This document shows positions 1 through 9,141 of a stretch of DNA of 64,000 bases, piece after piece. Below the pieces are notes generated by a model. It did not search any database. It worked only from the letters and a program-made list of their open reading frames with translations, and was not told where the DNA came from. This DNA comes from JBEKCB01 sp052139675 (lineage in GTDB: Bacteria > Planctomycetota > Brocadiia > CAIUPP01). The position numbers and the translations under genes are program-made. Every line of letters starts with the position of its first letter. The stretch's first letter is position 1. The stretch is from NCBI GenBank assembly GCA_052139675.1, contig JBKQWE010000026.1, forward strand, positions 8,510 to 72,509. Direction: 5' to 3'.

Positions 1-1217
1 TGGACGACGATCTTGCCCTGTTTCGCTTTATCGTTCCACTGCACGCTGACCACCGTGCCGTTCAAGGCGCCGGGGCCGGCGGAGATCGGCTCTGCGGTCA
101 TCGAGTTCGGGAAGCAGGCGCTGATCTCTTTCGCCGTGCCGCTGGAAGGCAGGACCGAGATCTCCATTCCGGCCGCCGGAGCGCCGGGACTGACTCCCGC
201 CCAGGCGGTCTTGGCGGTGGCGATCAGGCGGGCGATGTCGGCCTTGTCGAAGACCAGGCCATGCTCGTACCCGGCGACGATGCCGAGCGTGTCGAGCTGG
301 TAATAGCCGCTGTTGGGATGGATGAACACGCCGTGCTTGGGGCTGCCGTCGGCCTTGTAATCCCACGGACCGGCCGGCTGATTGTAGTTCCAAATCTCGT
401 AGGTGCCATCGCTCTTCGGCGTCATCCGGCTCTTCATCACCTTGAACCACCGCTCCGCGTGCTCCTTGTATTCGGGCTTGCCGGTCACGTCCCACATCGC
501 GAGCATCCAGCGGGCCACCTCGTTCGCCTTGTTGTTCGGGTGCGAGGCGCCGTGCCCGGGATTGTTCCGGGTGTCGAAATCAACCCACTTCTTGTTGGTC
601 GGGTCCAGCCCATAGGGCATGACCACGGACATCAGCCCGCCGTCCTTGGTCTCGCGCCAGCCGCCGCGCTTCGCCCATTTCTGGTAGAGCTGCTCGGCGA
701 GCTTGAGGTAGCTCTCGCCCTTCGCGCCGTACTTTTCCTTCAACGCAGGGTTCCTGATCATCTCGCCGGCCATGAGGACGATCGGTCGGAAGACCATGGC
801 GTCGCTCAGCATGCTGTCGGCGTTGTAGTCGTCCATGTGATCCACCCAGGTGCCGGACGCCCCGACGCCGGGCCATCCGAGGAAGCCGTCCGGCTCCTTG
901 ATGGCGCGCTTGATGAGGGAGTCCGACCAGTCCACCATCAAGTCCACGTACTTGGTGTTATGGGTGGCCATGTAGCCGTAGTAGAAACCCTCCATGACCG
1001 GCGTCATCGCCCAGGCGATGTCCTCGCCCATGGCCCGGTCGCACGTGCGGTAGCCCCTGGCTTCGCCGGAGATATTCTTGTCCCAGCGCGCGAGCCATTC
1101 CTTCTGCTTCGCCGAGTCCATCTTCGTGAGCGTCATGGCCGGAGGCGCAGTCTGCGCCTGGCAGACAACCGCCGCCAGCACAAGCCCGGCGGCGCACAAC
1201 CCAATCATCTTCTTCAC
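1..1217 (-). CDS. Secreted protein, family copy A1 (3' end beyond window)
   Basis: The gene reads leftwards and leaves the window before a stop, so about 405 codons are visible. I start it at GTG 1217 because the next copy (A2) uses the equivalent GTG and an AGGAGA-type ribosome site lies just upstream. The N-terminus is a signal peptide: KK, a hydrophobic core, then an A-Q cleavage region. The mature part is helix-rich and carries the family signatures GYMATHNTKYVD, KEPDGFLGWP, MVFRPIVLMAGEM, KEKYGAKGESYLKL, WMLAMWDVTGKPEY and YEHGLVFDKADIARLIATAK. This pattern suggests an alpha/alpha-toroid (six-hairpin-like) fold, as in glycan-active enzymes; that is inference, and no catalytic residues can be named. 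After residue ~350 it has the beta-rich tail shared with copy A2 (VVSVQWNDKAKQGKIVV). It is the last visible gene of the leftward operon starting near 7048. Confidence 0.85.
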   Translation of the reverse strand, partial: MKKMIGLCAAGLVLAAVVCQAQTAPPAMTLTKMDSAKQKEWLARWDKNISGEARGYRTCDRAMGEDIAWAMTPVMEGFYYGYMATHNTKYVDLMVDWSDSLIKRAIKEPDGFLGWPGVGASGTWVDHMDDYNADSMLSDAMVFRPIVLMAGEMIRNPALKEKYGAKGESYLKLAEQLYQKWAKRGGWRETKDGGLMSVVMPYGLDPTNKKWVDFDTRNNPGHGASHPNNKANEVARWMLAMWDVTGKPEYKEHAERWFKVMKSRMTPKSDGTYEIWNYNQPAGPWDYKADGSPKHGVFIHPNSGYYQLDTLGIVAGYEHGLVFDKADIARLIATAKTAWAGVSPGAPAAGMEISVLPSSGTAKEISACFPNSMTAEPISAGPGALNGTVVSVQWNDKAKQGKIVV

Positions 1218-1287
1218 GTTTTCTTCTCCTGTCGTTCAATGACCGCTCGCAGGGAAACGATCCCCGCGGCGAATTCCGCGGCAAACC

Positions 1288-2712
1288 CTACTTAGCGGCC
1301 AGTTCCGCCTGGAGCATGAGATAGTGCGGCGTCTCGCTGAGGCCGCTCCAGCCATCCGGCGCCTCGGTCGCCTCATAGTTCTTCTGAATCTCGACGTCAT
1401 AGGGGACCAGCCCGTGCCACATCCGCAGGAGCTGGACCTTCGTGTCCTTGTCGGTGGCGAGCGTCACCTGGGCCGCCTGCGCGTCCTTGGGCTGGACGAC
1501 GATTTTGCCCTGTTTCGCTTTATCGTCCCACTGCACGCTGACCACCGTGCCGCTCAAGGCGTCCGGGCCGGCGGAGAGCGGTTCCGAGGTCAACGAGTTC
1601 GGGAAGCAGGCGTTGATCGCTTTCGCCGTGCCGGCCGGCTGGACCAAAACCGCCATCCCGGTCATCGCGCTGCCGGGACTGCCGTCCATCCAACTGGTCT
1701 TGGCGGTGGCGGCCAGGCGAGCGATGTCCGCCTGGGTGAAGACCACGCCGTGCTCGTATGCGGCGACGATGGCGCGCGTGTCGCCCCAGTAATACCCGCC
1801 GTTGGGATGGACGCCGATCCAGTGCTTGGGGCTGCCGTCGGGCTTGTAATCCCACGGGCCGGCCGGCTGCCAATAGTTCCAGATCTCGTAAGTGCCGTCG
1901 CTCTTGGTCTTCATCCGGCTCTTCTGCACCTTGAACCACCGCTCCGCGTGGTCCTTGTATTCCGGCTTGCCGGTCACGTCCCACATCGCCAGCATCCAGC
2001 GGGCGACCTCGTTCGCCTTGTTGTCGGGGTGCGAGGCGCCGTGGCCGGGAGCGTTCCTCGTGTCGTAACCGATCCACTTCGTGTTGGCCTGGTCCATGCC
2101 GTAGGGCATGACCACGGAGATCAATCCGCCGTTTCCGGTCTCCCGCCAGCCGCCGCGCTTCACCCACTTCTCGTAGAGCTGCTCGGAGAGCTTGATATAG
2201 CTCTCGCCTTTCGCGCCGTACTTCTCCTTCAGCGCGGGGTTCTTGATCATCTCGCCGGCCAGCAACACGATCGGGCGGAACACCATGGCCTCGCTGAGCA
2301 TGCTGTCGGCGTTCCAGTCGTCCAGGTTGTCCACCCAACTGCCGGCCGCGCCTTTCGAGGGCCAGCCGACGAAGCCGTCCGGCTCCTTCACGGCGCGCTT
2401 GATGAGCGAGTCCGCCCAGTCCACCATCATGTCCACGTACTTGGTGTCATGGGTGGCCATGTAGCCATAGCAGTAGCCGTCCATGATGGGCGTCATTCCC
2501 CAGGCGATGCCTTCGCCCATTTCGCGGTCGCACGTGCGGTAGCCCTTGGATTCGCCGGAGATCTCCTTGTCCCAGAGGGTGAGCCACTCCTTTTGCTTCG
2601 CCGCGTCCATCTTCACGAGCGTCATGGCCGGGTTCAACGCCGTCTGCGCCTGGCAGAGCGCCGCCGCGAGCACAATGCCGGCGGAGCACAGCCCGATCAT
2701 CGCCTTCTTCAC
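1288..2712 (-). CDS. Secreted protein, family copy A2
   Basis: 474 aa from a GTG start at 2712, with AGGAGAGG a few bases upstream. An open frame continues 45 codons further upstream but has no signal peptide or ribosome site, so it is not used. A signal peptide (VKKAMIGLCSAG...) is followed by the helix-rich core of the family, with PDGFVGWP, ADSMLSEAMVFRPIVLLAGE, GYDTRNAPGHGASHPDNKAN and WNYWQPAGPWDYKPDGSPKH. Unlike copy A3 it carries an insertion of about 90 residues (roughly 350-440) that looks beta-rich (VVSVQWDDKAKQGKIVVQPK). It then resumes the common C-terminus (VPYDVEIQKNYEATEAPDGW). The gap to copy A1 is 70 bp and to copy A3 70 bp, as expected for tandem duplication in one operon. 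Function is unknown; a secreted glycan lyase or hydrolase is a reasonable guess from fold and neighbours. Confidence 0.88.
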   Translation of the reverse strand: MKKAMIGLCSAGIVLAAALCQAQTALNPAMTLVKMDAAKQKEWLTLWDKEISGESKGYRTCDREMGEGIAWGMTPIMDGYCYGYMATHDTKYVDMMVDWADSLIKRAVKEPDGFVGWPSKGAAGSWVDNLDDWNADSMLSEAMVFRPIVLLAGEMIKNPALKEKYGAKGESYIKLSEQLYEKWVKRGGWRETGNGGLISVVMPYGMDQANTKWIGYDTRNAPGHGASHPDNKANEVARWMLAMWDVTGKPEYKDHAERWFKVQKSRMKTKSDGTYEIWNYWQPAGPWDYKPDGSPKHWIGVHPNGGYYWGDTRAIVAAYEHGVVFTQADIARLAATAKTSWMDGSPGSAMTGMAVLVQPAGTAKAINACFPNSLTSEPLSAGPDALSGTVVSVQWDDKAKQGKIVVQPKDAQAAQVTLATDKDTKVQLLRMWHGLVPYDVEIQKNYEATEAPDGWSGLSETPHYLMLQAELAAK

Positions 2713-2782
2713 GTTTTCCTCTCCTGTCGTTCCATGGCCGCGCGCAAGGAAACGATCCCTGCGTCGAATCCCGCGGGAAAGC

Positions 2783-3934
2783 CTACTTGCCGGCCAGCTT
2801 CGCCTGGAGCATGAGATAGTAGGACAGGCCCAGCCCGCCCCAGCCATCCGGGTTCGCGCTTGCCTCGAAGTGCTTCTGGATCTCGACGTCGTAGGGAGCC
2901 AGCGCGGACCACAGCCGGTTTGTTTTCTTGGCGGTGGCGATCAGGCGGGCGATGTCGGCCTTGTCGAAGACCAGGCCATGCTCGTAGGCGGCGACGATGG
3001 CCGTGGTGTCAATCTGGTAATACCCGCCGTTGGGATGGACGCCCACCCAGTGCTTGGTGCTGCCGTCCGGCTTGTAATCCCACGGGCCGGCCGGCTGATG
3101 GTAGTTCCAAATCTCGTAGGTGCCATCGTCCTTGACCGGCATCCGGCTCTTCATCAGCTTGAACCATTTCTCCGCGTGTTCCTTGTATTCCGGCTTGCCC
3201 GTCACGTCCCACATGGCGAGCATCCACATGGCGACCTCGTTGGCCTTGTTGTCGGGGTGCGAGAATCCGTGACCGGGATCGTTCCTGGTGTCATAACCGA
3301 TCCACTTCGTGCGGGTCGGGTCCAAGCCATAGGGCAGGACCACGGAGATCATCCCGCCGTCCTTGGTCTCCCGCCAGCCGCCGCGCGCCGCCCACTTGGC
3401 GTAGAGCTGCTCGGCGAACTTGAGGTAGCTCTCGCCTTTCGCGCCGTACTTCTCCTTGAGCGCCGGGTTCTTGATCATCTCGCCGGCCATCAGGACGATC
3501 GGGCGGAACACCATCGCGTCGCTGAGCATACTGTCGGCATCGAAGGTCTTATCCAGGTTGTCCACGTCGGTGCCGGCCGCCGCGAATGAGGGCCAGCCGA
3601 AGTAGCCGTCGGGCTCCTTCACGGCCCGCTTGATCAAGTGGTCCGTCCAGTCCACGAGCATGTCCACGTACTTGGTGTTTTTCGTGGCCATGTAGCCGTA
3701 GTACAAACCGTCCACGACGCCCGTCATCTTCCACGCGATGTCCTCGCCCACGGCGCTTTCGCAGACGCGATAGCCTTTGACCTCGCCGGAGATATTCTTG
3801 TCCCATCGGGCGAGCCAGTCTTTTTGCTTCGCCTCGTCCATCTTCGTGAGCGTCATGGCCGGAGGCGTGGTCTGCGCCTGGCAGACAGCCGCCAGCACAA
3901 GCCCGGCGACGCACAGCCCAATCGTCTTCTTCAT
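2783..3934 (-). CDS. Secreted protein, family copy A3 (short form)
   Basis: 383 aa. ATG at 3934 is preceded by a strong GGAGGAGG ribosome site; the frame extends 29 codons upstream without support. A signal peptide (MKKTIGLCVAGLVLAAVCQA) precedes the family core (PDGYFGWP, DADSMLSDAMVFRPIVLMAG, WNYHQPAGPWDYKPDGSTKH, YEHGLVFDKADIARLIATAK). It lacks the beta-rich insertion of A1 and A2: the chain passes from IATAKK directly to the C-terminal block SALAPYDVEIQKHFEASANP. That makes it resemble the type B copies at 15.3, 31.3 and 37.6 kb and suggests the insertion was gained by A1/A2 or lost here. It follows the beta-helix gene by 43 bp and probably shares its transcript. Activity is unknown. Confidence 0.88.
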   Translation of the reverse strand: MKKTIGLCVAGLVLAAVCQAQTTPPAMTLTKMDEAKQKDWLARWDKNISGEVKGYRVCESAVGEDIAWKMTGVVDGLYYGYMATKNTKYVDMLVDWTDHLIKRAVKEPDGYFGWPSFAAAGTDVDNLDKTFDADSMLSDAMVFRPIVLMAGEMIKNPALKEKYGAKGESYLKFAEQLYAKWAARGGWRETKDGGMISVVLPYGLDPTRTKWIGYDTRNDPGHGFSHPDNKANEVAMWMLAMWDVTGKPEYKEHAEKWFKLMKSRMPVKDDGTYEIWNYHQPAGPWDYKPDGSTKHWVGVHPNGGYYQIDTTAIVAAYEHGLVFDKADIARLIATAKKTNRLWSALAPYDVEIQKHFEASANPDGWGGLGLSYYLMLQAKLAGK

Positions 3935-3977
3935 GATTCCTCCTCCTGTGATAGAATGGCCGCTCGCGCGGCGCGTA

Positions 3978-5750
3978 TCAGAGATCGTACCCTTGAGCCT
4001 GCTTCGCGCCCAGAGTATCAACCACCTCGATGCCTTCGACCTTCACGTCCTTTCGCCCGGCCAGGTCAATCCCGCTCTCGCGCACCACTGTCTCGAAGAG
4101 GTGCAGCCGCGGATCGCCGCCGGTCTTCACCGTGATCCGTTTGGCCGCAGCGTCGTACGTGAACTCGCTCCACGGCTTCCCGTCGCGGAGCAGTTTCTTC
4201 GGTTCGGCGGAGAGCGGCGCCCACCACGTCTTGTCCTCGCGCGTCCAGCCGGCGACTTCGTCCGCGCCGCTGATCGTCACCTTCTCATCCTTCATCGCGC
4301 GGATCGTCACGCCGTCGCTCGCCGGCCGAAGCGTCTCGCGGTACACGCCGTCGCGGAGCAGGATCGTCTCGCCCTGCTGCGCTATCGCGCACGCCTTGGA
4401 GGCCGTCGCCAGCGGCACGCCCGGATAGCCCCACGCGGGCTCATCCGCCGCCGCCGGATGGCGCGGGTCCACGTACCAGACGTTGGGCCATTCCATGGCC
4501 CCGACCGTGATGCCGCCCTTGCCCGCGCCGATGGCCGGGCTGCCCTGGCGCAGGCGGAAATCGCGCTTCTGCGGATCCACGAAGAGCGGGTCCTTGCCGT
4601 TGATGTTCGTCGCGCCGTCCAGCGCCCGGGTCTCATATGTCAGGTTGTACTCGATCAGCGGCTTGGACGGCGTAATCTTCTTATCGGTATCCACGACGGC
4701 TCGCTCGGCGTCGCAGAGGATATTGTCGCGGATCTGCCCGTTAGTGGATTCCGCGCCGCACAGGCCGATGCACGACCAGCGCACCGTGGAGATCGTGCAG
4801 TTCTCGATCGTCACGTCGAGCGCCTGCATAATGCACGGGCCCCAGCCTCCGCTCAGGTACTTCGGCGACCCGTTGGTGCAATAGATGTTGTGCCGGAAGG
4901 TCAGGTACCGCACGCTGCCGATGTGCGGAGCGCTTTCCACCATGCAGCCCTGGTGAAAATCGAAGCAGGTGTTGTACTCGAAGAGCAGGTCCTTCGCGAT
5001 CTCGCCGTTGTCCGTGAACGTCTGGATGCAATCCACGTGGGCGGGCCCGATTTCACTCTGGCTGCTGCCGTGGTAGTAGTTGTACCGCTCCACGCAGCCC
5101 TGGCCGAAGAACCGCGTGTAGTCGCAGTCGCCGTACGGCGGATACGTCCAGAGCCGGCACACCTCGTTATTCTCCTCGACCCAGTCGTTCCCGCCCATCA
5201 TGAAGCCGAAGTCACTGTGGTAGACTTTGTTATAGGCGATCCGGTTGTGCGACACCGCGGAGAAATCCCGCATGCCGTCGGCGCCGACCTTGCCTCCGGT
5301 CCCACCGACACCGATCCCCATGTCGTGGATATAGTTGTCCAGCACCTCGCAGTAACTCCCGCCCAGCTCCACCGCCACGGCGGATTTCGGGGCCGTGATC
5401 TCGAAGCCGGCCACGCGGACGTAACTGGCCGGCACGTCGAACCCGTTCACAATGGCCGACCGCCGCGGCATGGCCTGGAACGTGATCGGCTTGCCCTTCG
5501 AGCCGCTGGTCTTGAGCTCGACCCGCTCTTCATACCGGCCCGCCATAACAAAGACGGTGTCGCCGGGCTTGACCAGGTCGGCCGCGCGCTGAACCGTCTT
5601 GAACGGGCTCTCTTCCGCGCCGGAGTTCGTGTCGGCCGCGCCGGGCGCCGCCTGGTCCACCACGTACACGGACGCGCGCGACTCGCGCCCGAGCAGCGAG
5701 ATCGCCGACAGCACAACCAGGCAGAACGGGCTCCATAGCGCAACCTTCAT
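3978..5750 (-). CDS. Secreted right-handed parallel beta-helix protein
   Basis: 590 aa with a signal peptide (residues 1-26, hydrophobic core then SRAS). The mature N-terminus VYVVDQAAPGAADTNSG...ESPFKTVQRAADLVKPGDTV is the typical opening of a DUF1565/Pel-type beta-helix. It is followed by many short strand repeats (NYIHDM, NRIAYNKVYHS, NNEVCRLW, RYNYYHGSS, EYNTCFDFHQGCMVES, RHNIYCTNG, ENCTISTV, RDNILCDAE). A second helix-like block at about 420-590 starts again with VWYVDPRHPAAADEPAWG...ACAIAQQGETILLRDGVYRE, so two helix modules appear to be joined. Such proteins bind or cut polysaccharides outside the cell; no lyase residues can be assigned. The start overlaps the stop of the upstream gene in ATGA (5747-5750), indicating translational coupling. 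Confidence 0.85.
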   Translation of the reverse strand: MKVALWSPFCLVVLSAISLLGRESRASVYVVDQAAPGAADTNSGAEESPFKTVQRAADLVKPGDTVFVMAGRYEERVELKTSGSKGKPITFQAMPRRSAIVNGFDVPASYVRVAGFEITAPKSAVAVELGGSYCEVLDNYIHDMGIGVGGTGGKVGADGMRDFSAVSHNRIAYNKVYHSDFGFMMGGNDWVEENNEVCRLWTYPPYGDCDYTRFFGQGCVERYNYYHGSSQSEIGPAHVDCIQTFTDNGEIAKDLLFEYNTCFDFHQGCMVESAPHIGSVRYLTFRHNIYCTNGSPKYLSGGWGPCIMQALDVTIENCTISTVRWSCIGLCGAESTNGQIRDNILCDAERAVVDTDKKITPSKPLIEYNLTYETRALDGATNINGKDPLFVDPQKRDFRLRQGSPAIGAGKGGITVGAMEWPNVWYVDPRHPAAADEPAWGYPGVPLATASKACAIAQQGETILLRDGVYRETLRPASDGVTIRAMKDEKVTISGADEVAGWTREDKTWWAPLSAEPKKLLRDGKPWSEFTYDAAAKRITVKTGGDPRLHLFETVVRESGIDLAGRKDVKVEGIEVVDTLGAKQAQGYDL

Positions 5751-7048
5751 CGCAGTCGCTCCTTAAGGAGATTTTCGCCGGGCGCATCGAAGCTGATCAG
5801 ATCGCAGATCGGCGCGGCCTTGCGGTCCAGTCCGGCGGGAGAAGCCTCGATCCACGGGCAGGAGTACAGCTTCCCGTTCGGATGAACGGCGAGCGTGTGC
5901 GCCATCGTGGGATAGCGGCCGTCGGGCAGCCGCACCACGCCATGGTCGGCGTGGCGTCCTGTGCGCAGATGGTACGTCACCAGGTGCACGGCCTCCTTCA
6001 CCCGCCGGCCGTCCTCCGCCGTGAAGCCGTAAGTGCTCGTGAGGTAATAGACAGTCTGGCCGTCGAGGCCGAGCCGCAGCGAGAGATAGCCGTAGCGATA
6101 TGGTTCGAACTGCCCGCTCTCCCGGAGTTCCTGCGCGCAGATCCGGTCCACCACCGTCAGCCGCGGCGCGGCCGGATCGAAGCGGAAGAGCCAGGCGGAT
6201 TTGGGATGGACGCCGTAGAAGACTTTGTCCGCCTCGTGCCAGAACAAGTCGCGCCAGTTGTACCCCTGGTGGCCGGGCTTGTGCGGGTCCCACGCGCCGA
6301 AGATGTCGCGTTTCATGTGGACGCCCGCCATCGGCGCCACAGTGTCCCGCGCGAAGCTGTATTGCAGGATTTCGCCCTCGGCATTCGTGAAGAAGACGTC
6401 GCCCGTCTCCGGCCAAAGGCCCAGGCTGCGGCACAGGCAGAAGTATTTCTGCCCCTCGCCGACCTCGCCGTCGCCGCAGACCTTGCCCAGGTTGTGCACC
6501 CGGCGCGCGGAGATGTCATAGACCAGGAAGTAACTCTTCGGCCAGGTCAGCCCGTAGATGCGCTTGCGGACGGGATCGAGCTGCATCGAAATGATGCCTT
6601 CCTGCGCCGCGCCGATCGCCAGGTCCTCGAATCGCCCTGTGGCCAGGTCGTATGAGAGGAAATGCCCGCCGGGGTATGGCTTGTATCCCTCCGGCACTCC
6701 CGCCGGCTGTTCCTTGTCGCCGGAGGACTGGAAGAAGCCGTATTGCGTGCAGAAATACAACTTCCCGTCGCACTCGAAGAACGGGACGTGCGACTTGCCC
6801 TGCGGAATCGTCTTCCGCCCCGCCTCGCCGGTCACCTCGCCCAGGTCGCCCAGAAGCGTCACCCGATCGGCTGAAGGCTCGTAGCGGTAGACGCGGCCGT
6901 GCGTGTTCAAGTCGTGCGAGCAGAGGGTGTAATACACGTTCCCGTCGCTCGCCGGCGACAGGGAGTAGAAGTTAGAGTCCGACTTCTCGAAGCCCGACGC
7001 ATGCAGCCGGGCGGGAATCACGGCGTTCACGGCGCTCTGCATTCTCAC
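5747..7048 (-). CDS. Beta-propeller-like protein of unknown function
   Basis: About 433 aa if started at GTG 7048, which has GGAG six bases upstream; ATG 7042 and ATG 7117 are in frame but less well supplied. The sequence shows repeated blade-like segments: NFYSLSPASDGNVYYTLCSH, GRVYRYEPSADRVTLLGDLG, FFECDGKLYFCTQYGFFQSS, GHFLSYDLATGRFEDLAIG, YFLVYDISARRVHNLGKV, FTNAEGEILQYSF, LGLDGQTVYYLTSTYGF and LAVHPNGKLYSCPW. These are characteristic of six- or seven-bladed propellers. No signal peptide is apparent, so it may be cytoplasmic. It opens the leftward operon with the beta-helix protein and three secreted paralogs, and may handle or sense a sugar or its derivative. No family is recognised with confidence. 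Confidence 0.75.
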   Translation of the reverse strand: MRMQSAVNAVIPARLHASGFEKSDSNFYSLSPASDGNVYYTLCSHDLNTHGRVYRYEPSADRVTLLGDLGEVTGEAGRKTIPQGKSHVPFFECDGKLYFCTQYGFFQSSGDKEQPAGVPEGYKPYPGGHFLSYDLATGRFEDLAIGAAQEGIISMQLDPVRKRIYGLTWPKSYFLVYDISARRVHNLGKVCGDGEVGEGQKYFCLCRSLGLWPETGDVFFTNAEGEILQYSFARDTVAPMAGVHMKRDIFGAWDPHKPGHQGYNWRDLFWHEADKVFYGVHPKSAWLFRFDPAAPRLTVVDRICAQELRESGQFEPYRYGYLSLRLGLDGQTVYYLTSTYGFTAEDGRRVKEAVHLVTYHLRTGRHADHGVVRLPDGRYPTMAHTLAVHPNGKLYSCPWIEASPAGLDRKAAPICDLISFDAPGENLLKERLR

Positions 7049-7135
7049 AACTTTCTCCAAGCCCGGCGCCCTCCATTCCTTTGCCACGAACCAGGTCCGA
7101 CGAAGATCGCATATCATACAGAATTGCGACGGATA

Positions 7136-8227
7136 TTACACCACGTCCTGGGATCGCAGGGCTTCGAGCATGCTGAATCCCGACCCCGCGAGGATGACTC
7201 TGCTCATTGTGAAACCCGCTGCGGCGAGGAGGGCGCGATACTCGGCTTCGCTGCGCTCGCGTCCGCCGGTGAGCGCGAGCATTTGCAAGTCCACCAGGAT
7301 TGTGCCGGGATCGTCCGCCGCCCGCGCCGGCAGAATGCGCTCGATAAGGAGCAGGCGGGTGCGCTCTCCGAGGGCTCTGTGACAATTCCTGAGTATGGCG
7401 AGGGCATGCTCGTCGTCCCAGTCGTGGATGATGCTCTTGAGGATAAGAACATCCGCGCCGTCGGGAACGCGGTCAAAGAAATTTCCCTCGACGAGCCGGC
7501 ACCGCGCGGCCACGCCCTTTGACTCCAGGCAGGCGCGCGCGCCCGCCATGAGGCACTCGCGCTCGAAAAGAATGCCGGCAGCGGAGGGATACTTCAAGAG
7601 AACGGCGGCCAGCAGCGCTCCATGGCCTCCCCCGATGTCAGCCACGGTGCGAAACGGCGAAAAATCATAGGCGTTCAAAACGCCTTGGGCGACCTGTTCC
7701 GTGGCCGCGGCAAGGCCGTCGCTAAAAAGGACATCCAGCTCAGGATGCTGCGCGCGGTGTTCCAATTGAGTTGCGCCGAAGACATGGCGGAACGCCGGGT
7801 CGCCGGTCATCACGCTATGGAGCAGGCCGCCCCACGCGACGGCGTACTCCTCTCCGACCAGGATCGCCAATCCCCGGATTGACCCTGCCCTGTCGGACCG
7901 CAGTCCCGCGCCGAACTCGGTGAGGCAAAAGCGCCCATCGGGCGCCTCCGAGCACACGCCGAGCGTCACCAGGCCTTTCAGCACCCGGTGAAGCGACGGG
8001 GCGTGCGCTCCGGCCATTCGGGCCAACTCGGCGCTGCTCTGGGGACCGCCGGCAAGGGCGTCGGCCAACCCGAGTCTGGCCGCGATGTACAGCAATGCGG
8101 TATTCCGGTAGCCGTTGAGGAGATCGTGGAGCGTGGGCTGGGCAGCGCGCCGTTCGCCCTGTCGCCCGCTGATCGCTGCGGCGGCGGCGCCGATGCGTTC
8201 CGCCAGTGCGTGAATATAATCGGACAT
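7136..8227 (-). CDS. SAM-dependent O-methyltransferase (plant-type / hydroxyneurosporene-like)
   Basis: 363 aa. An N-terminal winged-helix dimerisation region (HDLLNGYRNTALLYIAARLGL, then SSAELARMAGAHAPSLHRVL) is followed by a class I methyltransferase fold. The SAM loop is VADIGGGHGALL (~residue 195), an acidic Glu lies in ILFERE, and the motif LILKSIIHDWDDEHAL (~265) carries the His that acts as general base in this O-methyltransferase family. LLLIERILP is the conserved following strand. Such enzymes methylate hydroxyl groups of small aromatic or polyketide-like molecules. It ends a three-gene leftward cassette: the ATP-grasp gene is 27 bp upstream and another methyltransferase lies before that. 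The following operon starts about 90 bp downstream. Substrate unknown. Confidence 0.88.
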   Translation of the reverse strand: MSDYIHALAERIGAAAAAISGRQGERRAAQPTLHDLLNGYRNTALLYIAARLGLADALAGGPQSSAELARMAGAHAPSLHRVLKGLVTLGVCSEAPDGRFCLTEFGAGLRSDRAGSIRGLAILVGEEYAVAWGGLLHSVMTGDPAFRHVFGATQLEHRAQHPELDVLFSDGLAAATEQVAQGVLNAYDFSPFRTVADIGGGHGALLAAVLLKYPSAAGILFERECLMAGARACLESKGVAARCRLVEGNFFDRVPDGADVLILKSIIHDWDDEHALAILRNCHRALGERTRLLLIERILPARAADDPGTILVDLQMLALTGGRERSEAEYRALLAAAGFTMSRVILAGSGFSMLEALRSQDVV

Positions 8228-8254
8228 TGTCGCTCGTCCTGCTTCCTGCGCGAA

Positions 8255-9118
8255 CTAAGGTCTCTCCAGGAGCGACCAGATGCCGTCCGCAAGGTCGCCC
8301 ACAGTGCGCGCGGTCGCCTCCGGCGTGCCGGGTCCGGCAGGGGTGACATTGGCGTCCAGAATGACCGCTTGTCCCTGATGCATCGTGTAATCTATCTTGC
8401 CATAGTCGAGTCGCAGGCTGCGGCGCAAACCGATCACTTCGTCGGGAACCGGGAGGCCCTCGTCAACCGGCACGCATGCCGCCCGTTTCAGGAACGGCGT
8501 GGAACCCGCCACGCGGACGCTCCGTGCGCGATCGCCCAGGAACAGGTAATGCCGCATGAAATATCGCTCTCCCTCTCGCTCCGGCAGGAATCGTTCGACG
8601 ACCAGAGCGCGATTTTTGAAGACGCCCGCAGGGACCTCCGCCAGGTTCTTGTAAACAAAATATTCGCGCAAAACCTTCTGCGTCGCCCATCGTCCGCCCA
8701 GCGCCTGCTGCATGACCGGCTGCACCCTCGACCGGACCCGCGCGAGAAACGGATGCCGGTATCGGAACAGCCAGTCCTCCGGCAACCCGCCGGAGTTGGC
8801 ATCGGTTTTTACGATGACCGGCCCGCGGTAGTCGTCGCCGCGCCGCAGCAGGTGCGCGCTGATCCGGCGCTTGGATATGTCCGTTATCCACCGGTTGGCC
8901 GCGTTGGGAAAGGCGCGAATGTACTTGGCATATTTCCGCGGCATGCAGGTCAGGTCTATGTGAGCGAACAGCAGGTCGGCCGCCGAGCGCTCTCTGAGTC
9001 CGTAAACACATGAAGTGCTCAGCCCCTGCCGCGCCCACGCTTCAGCCAGCGCATCTATCAGATAGGTGTGGCTTCTGGCGCGATAACACTCATGCATCAG
9101 GATGGCAATTTGTTTCAC
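8255..9118 (-). CDS. ATP-grasp-fold ligase-like protein
   Basis: 287 aa. Visible features fit a RimK-type ATP-grasp enzyme. There is an N-terminal Rossmann-like opening (IAILMHECY), a nucleotide-binding segment VIVKTDANSGGLPED (~100-115), an acidic segment ALVVERFLPEREGERYFMRH (~170) and a metal/ATP end motif DYGKIDYTMHQGQAVILDAN (~240-260, ending D-A-N). ATP-grasp enzymes join a carboxylate to an amine or thiol through an acyl phosphate. It lies 23 bp after one methyltransferase and 27 bp before an O-methyltransferase, which points to assembly and tailoring of a small molecule rather than primary metabolism. No partner peptide or carrier protein is visible nearby. Confidence 0.75.
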   Translation of the reverse strand: MKQIAILMHECYRARSHTYLIDALAEAWARQGLSTSCVYGLRERSAADLLFAHIDLTCMPRKYAKYIRAFPNAANRWITDISKRRISAHLLRRGDDYRGPVIVKTDANSGGLPEDWLFRYRHPFLARVRSRVQPVMQQALGGRWATQKVLREYFVYKNLAEVPAGVFKNRALVVERFLPEREGERYFMRHYLFLGDRARSVRVAGSTPFLKRAACVPVDEGLPVPDEVIGLRRSLRLDYGKIDYTMHQGQAVILDANVTPAGPGTPEATARTVGDLADGIWSLLERP

Positions 9119-9141
9119 GGCCTATCCCCTGGAACCGGCCG

